Shown piece after piece: positions 17,190 through 27,198 of a stretch of 64,000 nucleotides of DNA (within the stretch, counting starts at the first letter, position 1; the number at the start of each line of letters is the position of its first letter). The notes beneath the pieces were generated by a model. The model was given only the letters and a program-made list of their open reading frames with translations. It was not told the origin of the DNA and did no database searches. The translations under genes were made by a program, and so were the position numbers. Origin of the DNA: an uncultured Brachyspira sp. (GTDB lineage Bacteria; Spirochaetota; Brachyspiria; Brachyspirales; Brachyspiraceae). The stretch is from positions 1 to 64,000 of the forward strand of contig NZ_CALXYQ010000013.1 in NCBI RefSeq assembly GCF_944393015.1, in the 5' to 3' direction.

Positions 17190-17525
17190 TTGGGCGGGTG
17201 CTGTATTTTATAGTTTAGTAATAAGGCTAATGAAAATTATAATTTTAAAATAGATTAAAAAATATATAGGTCGGGGTATGTAAATAAAACAAAAAAATAA
17301 TTTGTTTTTTGTTTTATTTTGTAATCCCACCCTATATGCTTATTGTTTATTTTAGTGTTAATAATTTTTTTATTTTTTATAATTTAATTCTGTAATTATA
17401 GCACCCACCCAAAAATTATTTAGAATTTAAAAATATTATCAACGCACGCAGAATAAATTTTTTATATATTGATTAATTAATAAATAGAATAATATTTATA
17501 TATAAAGTTTCGCTAACCGTGCGTT
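17190..17525. repeat. Mirror-symmetric intergenic element, copy A (left end missing)
   Basis: Nested inverted repeats share one centre near 17300.5. The innermost stem is 15 bases, AAATAAAACAAAAAA (17282-17296) with its complement at 17305-17319. Next come TATAGGTCGGGG (from 17265) and CCCACCCTATA (to 17336). Outside these are TTGGGCGGGTGCT (17190-17202) and AGCACCCACCCAA (17400-17412). A terminal module on the right runs from AACGCACG (17441-17448) to CGTGCGTT (17518-17525). The matching left module would fall inside the upstream gene and is absent. The element fills the gap between the convergent fumarase beta and trmL genes. Confidence 0.75.
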
Positions 17526-17557
17526 ATTTATTAGTTAATAATTTGAGAATAAATAAG

Positions 17558-18052
17558 TTAATTATTAATTAAAACAATATGTCTGTATGCTTCATAAGCA
17601 ACTATAGCTACAGTATTAGATACATTTATTGAACGTATATTATCACTCATAGGTATATATACAGAATTTTCTAAATCGTTTTCCCATAATGATTCTCTAA
17701 GCCCAGTTGATTCTCTGCCGAATAAAAGTATATCATTATTAGAATATTGAAATTCATCGTATCTATGCTTTCCAAATTTAGTAATAGGTACTATTCTTTT
17801 ATTGTTATTATTGCAGTATTCTAAAAAAGTATTTTCATTTTCATGTTTTACTAATTGCAAATTCTCCCAATAATCAAGTCCAGCACGTTTAACTTCTTTA
17901 GAGCTAATTATAAAAGAAGGCTTTGACACTATATGTAAAGGTATATTAAGTCCTACACATAATCTTCCAATATTTCCTGTATTAGCAGGTATTTCCGGGC
18001 GATATAAAGCTATAATTATATTAAAGTCATCATTTATTTTTTTTTGAGGCAT
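17558..18052 (-). CDS. trmL: tRNA (cytidine/uridine(34)-2'-O)-methyltransferase
   Basis: The 164-residue SPOUT methyltransferase has the usual TrmL length. The N-terminus (IIALYRPEIPANTGNIGRLC) and the knot region (FGRESTGL; IPMSDNIRSINVSNTVAIVAYEAYR) match. TrmL methylates the 2'-OH of the wobble nucleotide in tRNA-Leu using S-adenosylmethionine. The gene is monocistronic, with the repeat element copy A downstream. Confidence 0.9.
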   Translation of the reverse strand: MPQKKINDDFNIIIALYRPEIPANTGNIGRLCVGLNIPLHIVSKPSFIISSKEVKRAGLDYWENLQLVKHENENTFLEYCNNNNKRIVPITKFGKHRYDEFQYSNNDILLFGRESTGLRESLWENDLENSVYIPMSDNIRSINVSNTVAIVAYEAYRHIVLINN

Positions 18053-18205
18053 AATTTTACACTAAATTTTATAAATTTATTTTTATTTTATTCTAGTATA
18101 GATTATATTTTTTTCAATATGTTTTATAATATCTATTGATTTTTTTTGTTTATAAGTTAAAGTAATAACATGGCTATTTAGATCAAATTAAGGTAAGGGA
18201 AGAAA

Positions 18206-19699
18206 GTGAACAAAATAGAAGAATTTAATCAATCCACTTCCAAATATGAATTATATACTCATTTAAGTGAAAAAATAGTATCAGGCGAAATAAAAACATT
18301 TTCAGAAATTTTTACTTATGCTAAAAATGTTAATTTTGAAAAAGTACATGACCATAAGAAAATATTAAAAGGTTTATTCGATCTCATACGAAAAATTAAT
18401 TGGGGGTTTTTTAATAATTTAGATAAAGAACTCTACCCGAAATTGTGGTCTCAATTCGTTACAGAGAATCAAAAATATAATTTTGCTGGTGATTTAAAAT
18501 TAAGCCTTTCAATAGCTGATATTTATATAGCAATGCTTGATATACATGGTTATACAAAGTTTTGCGAAGAAAATAAAAATAATCTTTCTAAAATGCATGC
18601 CTTAGATGATTTAATGCAAAATAAAGTAAGCGAAGTAACAAGATTTTATAATGTTATATCACATAGAAAACAAGGCGATGAAATAATTATGGTATGCCCT
18701 ACAGCAACAGATGCTTTGAGTGCTACCATTGCTATAATAGGAGTATTAAGTAAGAAAAGATTATTGAATGAATACCCAAGTGTAGATACGAGCGGTTTGC
18801 CCGAGTTTAAAATCAGTGCCGGAATATCCGGAGGTAATACTAATAGTTCTTTAATTATTACGGAAGATGGGGATTTATCAGGATTTTTAATTAACAATGC
18901 TGCGAGAATGCAGGCAAGAGCAAATACTTTAGCACCTAAGGAAAATAAAGTAATAGTAACTAAAAATTTACAATTTAACTTTTTGAAGGAAAACAGCAAA
19001 GTTAAAAGTGAAATATTTGAAAAGGATATAATATCTTTTTATGATAATGGTATGATATCATTTAAAGGTACTGAAATACCTATAGTAGAAGCGATATTCA
19101 ATCCTGATGAAAAATATAAAGAGCATTTCTTTACAGAGATGGAAGAGCTAGTTAAAAGTGTTAAGGGTAATTTATGGAAGCAGAGAATGTTTACAGCAAT
19201 TTTAGATTTGATATCAAAAGTTGCTAAATCAATGCCTCCTTTCCAAATAGATGAGCATGTAAATGAATATATATCAAGCTATACAAATTCAACTATATGT
19301 GATTTATGCGATAAGGCAAACGGAGCTTATGTAGTTAAAGAAAATTATAAAGAGGCCATAGATACTTTTGCTTTGATTATTAAGTTGCTAAAAACTATTC
19401 CGGATTTTGATAAGATGGTTTTAGAATATGCAGAAAGTATTTGTGCCGGATATGAAAAGGTATTGCCTATATATGATGTTGTTATTAAGAAAGATATAGA
19501 AGCTAATATATCAGAGATTTTCCCTGCTAATCATATACCAATATTCCAGAATGTTCAGAAGGCTAATGAAACATATAATAAATTGATGAATATTGCTATG
19601 AGCAGTAAAACATTAAAAAGAAGAAAATCTATTTGGTATGGAATATTAGAAAAAGAACTTCCTAATTTAGTAATTAATATGTATTCAGGAAAAAAATAA
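18206..19699 (+). CDS. Class III nucleotidyl cyclase-like protein
   Basis: The 497-residue protein has a central domain (about residues 105-270) resembling class III adenylate/guanylate cyclases. D112 lies in MLDIHGYTKF (first metal Asp), D158 in GDEIIMVCPT (second metal Asp, 46 residues later, the usual spacing), with KISAGISGG and NNAARMQARA after them. The N-terminal 100 residues and C-terminal 220 residues are helical and match nothing I know. No membrane segment or signal peptide is visible. GTG 18206 is preceded by AAGGGA. It may make cAMP or cGMP; substrate residues cannot be judged, and a catalytically dead sensor is possible. Confidence 0.6.
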   Translation: MNKIEEFNQSTSKYELYTHLSEKIVSGEIKTFSEIFTYAKNVNFEKVHDHKKILKGLFDLIRKINWGFFNNLDKELYPKLWSQFVTENQKYNFAGDLKLSLSIADIYIAMLDIHGYTKFCEENKNNLSKMHALDDLMQNKVSEVTRFYNVISHRKQGDEIIMVCPTATDALSATIAIIGVLSKKRLLNEYPSVDTSGLPEFKISAGISGGNTNSSLIITEDGDLSGFLINNAARMQARANTLAPKENKVIVTKNLQFNFLKENSKVKSEIFEKDIISFYDNGMISFKGTEIPIVEAIFNPDEKYKEHFFTEMEELVKSVKGNLWKQRMFTAILDLISKVAKSMPPFQIDEHVNEYISSYTNSTICDLCDKANGAYVVKENYKEAIDTFALIIKLLKTIPDFDKMVLEYAESICAGYEKVLPIYDVVIKKDIEANISEIFPANHIPIFQNVQKANETYNKLMNIAMSSKTLKRRKSIWYGILEKELPNLVINMYSGKK

Positions 19700-19833
19700 C
19701 ATTTCTTTATTTAGGAATTAATTATTTTTGTCAAGTTTATATATGTAAATTTTATATGTTTTATACTTGCAGAAATATTTATATATGATACACTATACTA
19801 TTATTAAATTGTTTTTTATTTTAAGGAGTATTT

Positions 19834-20607
19834 ATGAGTTTGAAAAACCTGAAAAAATTAATATTGATAATATCTTCATTTTCTATAATAGCTTGCTCAC
19901 AAACTCAAGGAGGAAGCACAAGCGGATCAAAAACTTCATCAGATTCTCTAGCTTATTTGAAAGGCGGAGAAGGTGAATGGGTATTAAAAGTAGATGATTT
20001 TACTATTAATCAAACTAATTTTACTAAAGACTTACAAGCTTCTTTAGTACTTCAAGGTGCTACAGCTGAACAAATAGCTATGTACGCTAATGATGCCGCT
20101 ACTAAACAAATATATGCAGATCAGTTGATAAATTCTATTTTATTATTGAATAAAGCAGAACAAGAAAAATTCTTTGAAACAGAAGAAGCTAAAGATTTTA
20201 TTAATCTTTCAATCAGAAATATAAAATTCCAATATTATGTAACAAAACTCATGGCAGATGCTTCTAAAAATATACCAGATCCTACACCAGAACAGGCTCA
20301 AGCATTCTTTGAACAAGCTAAACAGCAATTAACTCAAATGTATGGAATCACAGCATATAATACAGAAACAGCTCCTTATATTGCTCAATTATACAAAAAT
20401 GCTTATGCTCAGCAATTAGTAGAAAGAGATATACAGGATTTAAAAGATAAAGCAGTAATAGAAAGAAATACAGCTGTATTAGGTGAAGCAAGCATACTCC
20501 CTCCTCAAATAGGAGATACTAATGCTACAGCTATACCGCAAGGTACAAATAACCCAGCAGCTTTACCTCAGCAAGGTGATAATTTATTACCAAGAACAAA
20601 TAATTAA
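19834..20607 (+). CDS. SurA-N-like periplasmic lipoprotein
   Basis: The 257-residue protein has a lipoprotein signal (LILIISSFSIIAC, Cys about residue 21), a Ser/Gly/Thr linker, then a helical domain opening WVLKVDDFTINQTNFTKDL, like the N-terminal chaperone domain of SurA/PrsA foldases. No PPIase (parvulin) domain follows; the C-terminus is a Pro/Gln/Asn-rich tail. A role as a periplasmic chaperone for outer-membrane proteins is inferred. AAGGAG precedes the ATG. infB starts 28 bases downstream, so the two may be co-transcribed. Confidence 0.6.
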   Translation: MSLKNLKKLILIISSFSIIACSQTQGGSTSGSKTSSDSLAYLKGGEGEWVLKVDDFTINQTNFTKDLQASLVLQGATAEQIAMYANDAATKQIYADQLINSILLLNKAEQEKFFETEEAKDFINLSIRNIKFQYYVTKLMADASKNIPDPTPEQAQAFFEQAKQQLTQMYGITAYNTETAPYIAQLYKNAYAQQLVERDIQDLKDKAVIERNTAVLGEASILPPQIGDTNATAIPQGTNNPAALPQQGDNLLPRTNN

Positions 20608-20635
20608 AATTTAATATTAATGGGAAAGGAAAAGA

Positions 20636-22960
20636 ATGTCTCAAAAAAATGAGAATAATGAAAAAAATTTAAATCAGGAAAGCTCTGCAGCTGATAATAA
20701 GCCAAAAAAATTTATTATCAAAAAAAGTAATGCATCTAATAATAATGATGATAATCAAGCTGCAGCAGCTGTTAAGAAAGTAAAAAAAGTTATAGTAAAA
20801 AAGAAAATAATAATACATAATAAATCAGATAAGCCTGATGCTCAAAAACAGGAAAATAATAACAACAATAACAATACTCCTGAAAAAAATAATATAGCAA
20901 AAGAAAATAGAGATACTAGAGATAATAATAAAGAATCTAAGAATAAAAATTATTCTCATAATAGAGAAAATAGAGATTTTAAAGAAAATAAATCATATAA
21001 AGATTCTTCTCCTGTTGAAGATGTATCTTCTTTTAAGAAAGACAATAAAAAAGATAATAAGAAGAGAGATTACGAGAAGAAAGATAAAGAATACGATAAA
21101 AAATCATCTCAAAAAGATTCTAAAGCAGAGGCAGCTCAAAGACAGGAAAATAAAATATTTAATAAACTTCAGGCTAAAAAACGTCAGCAGGAACAAAGAC
21201 TTGCAAGTGTTGAAAAAGAAATCAGCATAATGGAAACTATTACTGTTGGTGATTTAGCTAAAAAGATGAATTTAAGAGCTTCTGACATAATATCCAAACT
21301 TATGGGTATGGGTACTATGGCTAGAGTTAATGATATAATTGACTCTGATACTGCTACAATTATTGCTGATGATTTTGGTTGTAAAGTTAATGTTATATCT
21401 TTACAGGAAGAGGCAACTATTGAAGTAAAAGAAGACAGAGAAGAAGATTTGCAGCCTCGTCCTCCAGTTGTTACAATAATGGGACACGTTGACCATGGTA
21501 AAACTTCTTTGCTTGATGCTATAAGACATAGTAATATCACATCAAAAGAAAGCGGCGGAATCACTCAAAATATCGGTGCTTATAAAGTAAAAATACCTAG
21601 CGGAGAAATAGCTTTTATTGATACTCCTGGACACGCTGCATTTACTATGATGAGAGCTAGAGGAGCTAAAAGTACAGATATAGTAATACTTGTTGTTGCT
21701 TCAGATGACGGTGTAATGCCCCAAACAGTTGAAGCTTTGAATCATGCTAAAGAAGCTAATGTTCCTATAATAGTTGCTGTTAATAAAATGGATTTGCCTA
21801 ATGCCAGTATGGATAAGGTAAAAGCAGCATTATCAGAGTATGGACTTACTCCTGAAGAATGGGGCGGAGATACTCAATATATAGGTGTGAGTGCTTTAAC
21901 TAAACAAGGTATCAATGATTTATTGGAAGCTATTATATTACAGGCTGAAATGCTTGAATTAAAGGCTAATCCTAATAGAGAAGCAATAGGTATAGTATTA
22001 GAGGCTTCACTTGATCCGGGCAGAGGTCCTGTAGGTACTGTACTTGTACAAAATGGTACTTTGAAAATAGGTGATTATTTTGTATGCGGTTTATCAGTTG
22101 GTAAAGTACGTGCTATGGTTAATGATTTGGGTCAGAGAGTTACAAAGGCTTTGCCTTCTACTCCTGTTGAAGTTTTAGGTTTTGAAAAGACTCCTGAAGC
22201 TGGTGAATCATTCAATGTTATGCTTGATGAGAAAGAAGCTAAGGCCATAGCTGATAAAAGAGTTCAATTAAAACAGCAGGAAGCTTTAAAGGCTAATGTT
22301 AAAGTTACATTAGAAAACCTTTATGAAAAAATAGCTTCTGAATCTATGAAAGAGTTCAAAGTAATAATTAAAGCTGATGTTCAGGGCAGTGCTGAGGCTT
22401 TGAGAGATGCTTTAAATAAAATACAAAGTGATAAAATAAGATTTGTTTCAATATATAGTGCATCAGGTGCGGTTACTGAAAGTGATGTAAACTTAGCTCA
22501 TGCATCTAATGCTATCATTATAGCTTATAGAGTTCGTCCTTCCGGAAAGGCTAGAGAATTAGCTGAGAAACTTGGAATACCTATAGAAAGATATGATATT
22601 ATTTATGAGGCAATAGAGGCCATTCAAAATGCTATGAAAGGTTCTCTTGAAAGACTCAAAAAAGAGGTTGATATTGGTACTGTTGAAGTTAGAGATGTAT
22701 TCCATGTGCCTAAGGTTGGTACTATTGCCGGATGTTATGTAACTAATGGAAAAATAGAAAGAAATGCTGGTGTAAGAGTGATGAGAGATAATGTTCTCAT
22801 TTATACAAGCAAGATTTCTAGTTTAAGAAGAATTAAAGATGATGTTAAAGAAGTTGCTAGCGGTTATGAATGCGGTGCTTCTATAGAGAACTTTAATGAT
22901 ATTAAGAAAGGCGATGTTCTTGAGATATTCAAGATTGAAGAAATAGCTCAGGATTTATAA
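20636..22960 (+). CDS. infB: Translation initiation factor IF-2
   Basis: The 774-residue protein has a Lys/Asn/Asp-rich low-complexity N-terminus (about 1-190), an IF2_N domain (near 200-250, [16 protein letters not shown]), and the GTPase domain with GHVDHGKT (G1), DTPGHAAF (G3) and NKMD (G4). Domains II-IV follow, including the fMet-tRNA-binding C-terminus. It places initiator tRNA on the 30S subunit. GGGAAAGG lies before ATG 20636. nusA and rbfA, often its neighbours, are not adjacent; a SurA-like lipoprotein gene is upstream instead. Confidence 0.97.
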   Translation: MSQKNENNEKNLNQESSAADNKPKKFIIKKSNASNNNDDNQAAAAVKKVKKVIVKKKIIIHNKSDKPDAQKQENNNNNNNTPEKNNIAKENRDTRDNNKESKNKNYSHNRENRDFKENKSYKDSSPVEDVSSFKKDNKKDNKKRDYEKKDKEYDKKSSQKDSKAEAAQRQENKIFNKLQAKKRQQEQRLASVEKEISIMETITVGDLAKKMNLRASDIISKLMGMGTMARVNDIIDSDTATIIADDFGCKVNVISLQEEATIEVKEDREEDLQPRPPVVTIMGHVDHGKTSLLDAIRHSNITSKESGGITQNIGAYKVKIPSGEIAFIDTPGHAAFTMMRARGAKSTDIVILVVASDDGVMPQTVEALNHAKEANVPIIVAVNKMDLPNASMDKVKAALSEYGLTPEEWGGDTQYIGVSALTKQGINDLLEAIILQAEMLELKANPNREAIGIVLEASLDPGRGPVGTVLVQNGTLKIGDYFVCGLSVGKVRAMVNDLGQRVTKALPSTPVEVLGFEKTPEAGESFNVMLDEKEAKAIADKRVQLKQQEALKANVKVTLENLYEKIASESMKEFKVIIKADVQGSAEALRDALNKIQSDKIRFVSIYSASGAVTESDVNLAHASNAIIIAYRVRPSGKARELAEKLGIPIERYDIIYEAIEAIQNAMKGSLERLKKEVDIGTVEVRDVFHVPKVGTIAGCYVTNGKIERNAGVRVMRDNVLIYTSKISSLRRIKDDVKEVASGYECGASIENFNDIKKGDVLEIFKIEEIAQDL

Positions 22961-22973
22961 AATTAATTTTTTA

Positions 22974-23021
22974 ATATAATGATGGGTAATACATATTATT
23001 TTGTATTACCCATCATTATAT
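22974..23021 (+). terminator. infB terminator with a perfect 20-base stem
   Basis: Bases 22974-22993 are perfectly complementary to 23002-23021, with an 8-base loop; the core is GATGGGTAATACA. No long T run follows on either strand, but the stem is exceptionally stable for this DNA. Confidence 0.75.
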
Positions 23022-23086
23022 AGTTGCTATTTATATAAATATATATATATAATTATAAATATACGTATTCTATAAGAGGATTAAAT

Positions 23087-23626
23087 ATGAAATTATACTC
23101 TGTACTTTTTTCATTTTTAATTATATTAATTGTTTCATGCACAAAAAATACAGGTGTTGTTGTAACTAATCCAGGTCCAGACATAGTTTTAAATAAAATT
23201 CGGTATGGTAATTTTAAAGGAGTAACTATAAATGCTGACAATGTATTAACTATAACTGGAAGCACCAAAGGTAATAATGGAACATATCGGTTTGTTGGTT
23301 ATGATTTAACTATATCTGCTGACTTTGTAAAAATAAATGATGAAGGAAAAAATCTGCAAGTTGTACCATCAGGAAAATCAGTTCTTGTAGTTAGTACTAC
23401 TCAATCAGCAATGGATTTTATGGATAAGATTAGAAAATCAGATAATACTGAATATAAAAAAATTGCTACAAATATGTTAGGACAGCTTATGAAGACTGGT
23501 AGTATAGATACGACTAAAACCGATGAATTACTTAAAGGCGTTAATTTATCTGAAAGTGAACGTAATCAAATTACGAATGAGTTATTAAGTCTGAAAGATG
23601 GTTTTTTTACTGAAGTTATTAAATAA
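23087..23626 (+). CDS. Hypothetical lipoprotein
   Basis: The 179-residue protein has a lipoprotein signal (FLIILIVSC, Cys about residue 18). A strand-rich region (about 40-110) with an LTITGSTKGNNGTYRFVGYDLTIS-like pattern follows, then a helical C-terminus (about 120-179). I do not recognise the family. It is the first of three tightly spaced envelope genes on the + strand, so the products may act together at the outer membrane. Confidence 0.7.
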   Translation: MKLYSVLFSFLIILIVSCTKNTGVVVTNPGPDIVLNKIRYGNFKGVTINADNVLTITGSTKGNNGTYRFVGYDLTISADFVKINDEGKNLQVVPSGKSVLVVSTTQSAMDFMDKIRKSDNTEYKKIATNMLGQLMKTGSIDTTKTDELLKGVNLSESERNQITNELLSLKDGFFTEVIK

Positions 23627-23644
23627 TTTTTGAAAGTGTAAATT

Positions 23645-24565
23645 ATGAAAAAGTTTTTAATAGTATTTTTTATTTTTTCAATGCATACGGCATTTTCTAA
23701 GGGACTTCCTTTATCTACAGAAGTTACAGGTGAAAATTATAGTTGGATAAAGGGAAGACAGATGATAAGCTTTAATCTAAATCCAGGTGTTTCTGTATTT
23801 ACTCCTATGATTTTAGATACTATTTTCAAACATGGAATGTATACAGTAGGTATGTTTGGTGCGGATTTAGGAAATGCTGGAAAATATTTACAGTATATAA
23901 ATCTTAAGGCATTTGGATGGTATATACCTTCTGTTGAATATTCATTATTTGTTCATAATCAAATATCTGTAAGTGCAGGTATTGGATTATATGGAAGCCA
24001 GTATTCTTTCTATATTAGCAAAGAGAATGCTCTTAAATTATCTGGTAACATTAATTTGCCTCAGGGTTCCGATGCAGATCTAACTAGCTTTGTTGTAGGT
24101 GATACTAAATTTAATACTTCTATTATTATAATGCCTGTTACATTCGGAGTGAAATTTTATGGTAAGAAAAGACAGTTTTATAATCATTTCCGTTTGGCTA
24201 TAGATGCATTTTTTTATGATATTCAAACCGAACATGGTGTTACTGCAGTGAGATCAAGTCAGACAGTAGCAGATGCAGCCGTTTATATTTCTTATGAAAT
24301 TGGATGGAATATAGAATTATTTCCTACAAAAGAATGGAGAGTTAAACCTACTATTGATATAGGATTATTGGAGATAGGATATTATATAATGCCTTGGGCT
24401 GATAATATGGCGGGTGCTGTATATGGAAATTTAGCGGCTTTGGTTACTTCAGGATTTTTAGGTGGTGACATATCTAATGTTGCTACTTTGCCTGATTGGG
24501 CTAAGATACTTCTTAATTTTAGAATCGGTTTATTTCCAAGAATAGGTTTTAGTATAAGGTTTTAA
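23645..24565 (+). CDS. Hypothetical outer-membrane beta-barrel-like protein
   Basis: The 306 residues begin with a cleavable signal peptide (MKKFLIVFFIFSMHTAFSKG). Alternating hydrophobic/polar strands rich in Gly and aromatic residues follow, and the chain ends in Phe (RIGFSIRF), the usual last residue of outer-membrane barrels. No known family is recognised. It starts 18 bases after the lipoprotein gene and 14 bases before a second barrel-like gene. The two barrel-like proteins share a similar ending (RxxLFPRIGFSIRF; RFIWLPRIAIGVTF) and may be distant paralogues. Confidence 0.7.
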   Translation: MKKFLIVFFIFSMHTAFSKGLPLSTEVTGENYSWIKGRQMISFNLNPGVSVFTPMILDTIFKHGMYTVGMFGADLGNAGKYLQYINLKAFGWYIPSVEYSLFVHNQISVSAGIGLYGSQYSFYISKENALKLSGNINLPQGSDADLTSFVVGDTKFNTSIIIMPVTFGVKFYGKKRQFYNHFRLAIDAFFYDIQTEHGVTAVRSSQTVADAAVYISYEIGWNIELFPTKEWRVKPTIDIGLLEIGYYIMPWADNMAGAVYGNLAALVTSGFLGGDISNVATLPDWAKILLNFRIGLFPRIGFSIRF

Positions 24566-24579
24566 TGGATATTTAGATT

Positions 24580-25245
24580 ATGAAAAAAATTATAATATTT
24601 ATATTATTATTTAATTCTTTGATATATGCAGCAAGCTATGAGAATGCTAGACATGCTGTAGGTATAGATTTTGGTACTACAATGTATTCTACAGTTACTT
24701 TGCCTCTTGTAGGAAATTTATTATTTAAGCCCCAAAATGGATCAGACGAGCAATTATTTAAAGGCGGATTTGGTATAGGATTTACATATAATTATGCATA
24801 TTTACCAAAACAGGCAATAGATGCTTATCTTGGAATATATAGTTTTAGTGCTCATTATAATGGTACTATAACTATTAATGGCTCAACTGCTTATCAAAAA
24901 TCATATAAGGCTGATGTTGTAGTTATACCGGCATCTATAGGTGTTCGATTTTATTTTAATAAAAGTAATAGAGATAATGGTTTTTTCCTGCTTCCAAAAA
25001 TAGGTATGAATATATTTGCTGTTAATGGAAAAGATTATTCAGCAAATAAAGAAGAGTTAAGTGCTATAGTAAATTTTTATATATCGGGGGAGATGGGATT
25101 TAAGATAGATATGTTTACAAAAAAAGGAGCAAATTGGCCTGTTCGTCCTTTTATTGACATATCTTTAATTGATTTAGGATATTCTTTTACTCATGGATTA
25201 AGATTTATATGGCTTCCTAGAATTGCTATAGGTGTAACATTCTAA
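24580..25245 (+). CDS. Hypothetical outer-membrane beta-barrel-like protein
   Basis: The 221-residue protein has a signal peptide (KIIIFILLFNSLIYAAS) and a strand-rich mature part with repeated Gly/aromatic segments. It contains PFIDISLIDLGYSFTHGLRF, which resembles PTIDIGLLEIGYYIMPW in the gene upstream, and ends in Phe. It is probably a smaller relative of the preceding protein. It is last in the three-gene operon, followed by a terminator. Confidence 0.7.
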   Translation: MKKIIIFILLFNSLIYAASYENARHAVGIDFGTTMYSTVTLPLVGNLLFKPQNGSDEQLFKGGFGIGFTYNYAYLPKQAIDAYLGIYSFSAHYNGTITINGSTAYQKSYKADVVVIPASIGVRFYFNKSNRDNGFFLLPKIGMNIFAVNGKDYSANKEELSAIVNFYISGEMGFKIDMFTKKGANWPVRPFIDISLIDLGYSFTHGLRFIWLPRIAIGVTF

Positions 25246-25267
25246 AAGTGTGTTAATTGAATTTTTT

Positions 25268-25300
25268 AATAGGTATAGATTTGTATCTGTACCTATTTTT
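25268..25300 (+). terminator. Terminator of the three-gene envelope operon
   Basis: AATAGGTATAGAT pairs with ATCTGTACCTATT (one U-G) around a 4-base loop, followed by TTTTT. Confidence 0.85.
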
Positions 25301-25338
25301 ATGTTTTTATTAATTATTTATATTAATAAAAAAAATTC

Positions 25339-25366
25339 TTGTAAATATATAAAATATTGGTATACT
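25339..25366 (+). promoter_or_regulatory. Candidate purMN promoter
   Basis: TTGTAA (25339-25344), a 16-base spacer and TATACT (25361-25366) lie about 48 bases before the purM start. No purine riboswitch-like structure is visible between them. Confidence 0.4.
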
Positions 25367-25414
25367 TAATAAACGTTTTTTCTATTTTTTAAATATCAAA
25401 TAAGGGAATTATTT

Positions 25415-26428
25415 ATGGGTATTTCTTATAAAGACAGCGGAGTCAGCAGAGAAGAAGGCTATAAAGCTGTATCTCTGATGAAAGAAGTTGTGGCTAAAAC
25501 TATGCATACAAATGTACTTAACAATATAGGAAGTTTTGGTGCTTTGTATGAACTTGGTAAGTATAATAATCCTGTACTTGTATCAGGAACCGACGGAGTA
25601 GGTACAAAGTTAGAGATAGCATTTTCTATGAAGAAATATGATACTGTTGGGATAGATGCTGTTGCTATGTGTGTTAATGATGTGCTTTGTCATGGTGCTA
25701 AGCCTATTTTCTTTTTAGATTATCTTGCATGCGGAAGATTAAATGGGGAAACTGCTGCTTTAATAGTTAAAGGTATTGCTGACGGATGTTATGAGGCTGG
25801 TGCTGCTTTAATCGGCGGAGAAACTGCTGAAATGCCTGGTTTTTATAAAGATGGAGATTATGATATAGCTGGTTTTTGTGTTGGTGTTGTTGAGAAGGAT
25901 AAAATTATTGACGGCTCTAAAGTAAGTGAAGGAGATGCTATTATAGGTATAGCTTCTTCCGGTTTTCATAGTAATGGATATTCACTTATAAGAAAACTTG
26001 TAAGGGATTATAATGCTGTATATGAAGGTGAAAAAATAGGTGAAACTCTTTTAACACCTACTAAAATATACGTAAAAAAAGTACTTCCTTTATTAGAAAA
26101 ATATAATATTAAAGGGATGGCTCATATTACAGGAGGCGGTTTAATAGAAAATGTTCCGCGTTCTGTTGCTAAAGGATATAAGGCTGTAATTAAAAAGGAT
26201 AGTTTTGTTACTCCAAATATATTTAATTATATTCAGTATTTGGGTAATATAAAAGAAGAAGAGATGTATAATACTTTCAATATGGGTATCGGATTTGTAA
26301 TAATAGCTTCTAAAGAGGATAAAGATAGTATCATAAATGATTTGAAAGAACAAAATGAATCCGCTTATGAAATAGGATATATTGCTAAAAATGATAATGA
26401 GGATAAGAGTGATATATGCTTAGAGTAG
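25415..26428 (+). CDS. purM: Phosphoribosylformylglycinamidine cyclo-ligase (AIR synthetase)
   Basis: The 337-residue protein has the full PurM length. Signatures include the N-terminal YKDSGVS and GYKAV, VSGTDGVGTKL, CVNDVLCHGAKPIFFLDYLACG and GGETAEMPGFY. It closes the imidazole ring of aminoimidazole ribonucleotide using ATP. AGGGAA precedes ATG. Its 3' end overlaps purN by 13 bases, so the two are coupled. Confidence 0.97.
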   Translation: MGISYKDSGVSREEGYKAVSLMKEVVAKTMHTNVLNNIGSFGALYELGKYNNPVLVSGTDGVGTKLEIAFSMKKYDTVGIDAVAMCVNDVLCHGAKPIFFLDYLACGRLNGETAALIVKGIADGCYEAGAALIGGETAEMPGFYKDGDYDIAGFCVGVVEKDKIIDGSKVSEGDAIIGIASSGFHSNGYSLIRKLVRDYNAVYEGEKIGETLLTPTKIYVKKVLPLLEKYNIKGMAHITGGGLIENVPRSVAKGYKAVIKKDSFVTPNIFNYIQYLGNIKEEEMYNTFNMGIGFVIIASKEDKDSIINDLKEQNESAYEIGYIAKNDNEDKSDICLE

Positions 26429-26976
26429 CCGTTTTAATTTCCGGAGGCGGAAGTAATTTAAAATCTTTAATAGATTCACAGGATAATGATTATTATAAAA
26501 TAGATATAGTTATTGCAGATAGGGATTGCGGAGGACTTAATATTGCTGAAAATGCTGGAATAAAGGCTGTATTATTAGATAGAAAAGTATATAAAAAAGA
26601 TTTATTCAAAAAAATAGATGAAGAGATTTCTAATATAGATTTGGTTGTATTGGCAGGATTTTTATCAATAGTAGACAGTGCCTTTATAAGAAAATGGGAA
26701 GGAAAAATTATTAATATTCATCCATCTCTTCTTCCTAAATATGGCGGAAAGGGAATGTATGGCATTCATGTACATGAGGCTGTAATTGCAAACAAGGAAA
26801 AAGAATCAGGCTGTACTGTTCATTATGTTACTGATACTATAGACGGAGGAGATATCATAATGCAGACTAAAGTTGAAGTAAAAGAAGATGATACTGCAGA
26901 AATTTTACAAAAACGCGTATTAGTAGAAGAACATAAATTACTTCCTGCTACTGTTAAAAAACTTTCTAAAATGTGA
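26416..26976 (+). CDS. purN: Phosphoribosylglycinamide formyltransferase
   Basis: The 186 residues match PurN. The phosphate loop is VLISGGGSNLKSLID, the folate/catalytic region is INIHPSLLPKYGGKGMYG (catalytic Asn-His) and GCTVHYVTDTIDGGDII follows with the catalytic Asp. It formylates GAR with 10-formyl-tetrahydrofolate. The start lies inside the end of purM. It is followed closely by repeat element copy B. The rest of the purine pathway is not in the window. Confidence 0.96.
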   Translation: MLRVAVLISGGGSNLKSLIDSQDNDYYKIDIVIADRDCGGLNIAENAGIKAVLLDRKVYKKDLFKKIDEEISNIDLVVLAGFLSIVDSAFIRKWEGKIINIHPSLLPKYGGKGMYGIHVHEAVIANKEKESGCTVHYVTDTIDGGDIIMQTKVEVKEDDTAEILQKRVLVEEHKLLPATVKKLSKM

Positions 26977-27002
26977 TTTTAAATTTTGGCTTTATTCTAA
27001 TT

Positions 27003-27198
27003 CCCCGCCCTTTAGGTTTATTGTGCATATTAGAAATATAATCACCATTGTTTTTTTATTTTTATAAGAAAAAGCAATGCCCACCCAAGCTGGGATTAGA
27101 TTTATAGCTTTGTTAAACGCATGCTTAGTTATTTTTAATTATATAGAATAACTATGAATTATAATTATTTTATATTTTTTGCCTGTTTAGCATGCGTT
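27003..27198. repeat. Mirror-symmetric intergenic element, copy B (right half only)
   Basis: The boxes follow the right half of copies A and C in order and spacing: CCCCGCCC (27003-27010), CCCACCC (27080-27086), AACGCATGC (27116-27124) and GCATGCGTT (27190-27198). The left half would fall inside purN and is absent. The terminal arms read GCATGC where A and C have GCACG, and the change is present in both arms, so pairing is kept. The last box runs into the stop codon of the convergent anti-sigma gene. Confidence 0.7.

Noticed and set aside
24411-24425. Another copy of the GC-rich repeat box (GGCGGGTGCTGTAT)
   Set aside because: It lies inside a coding sequence in frame (AGAVYG) and none of the other boxes are nearby.
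25246-25414. Purine riboswitch before purM
   Set aside because: The gap holds a terminator of the upstream operon and a promoter, with too little sequence and no conserved purine aptamer core between them.
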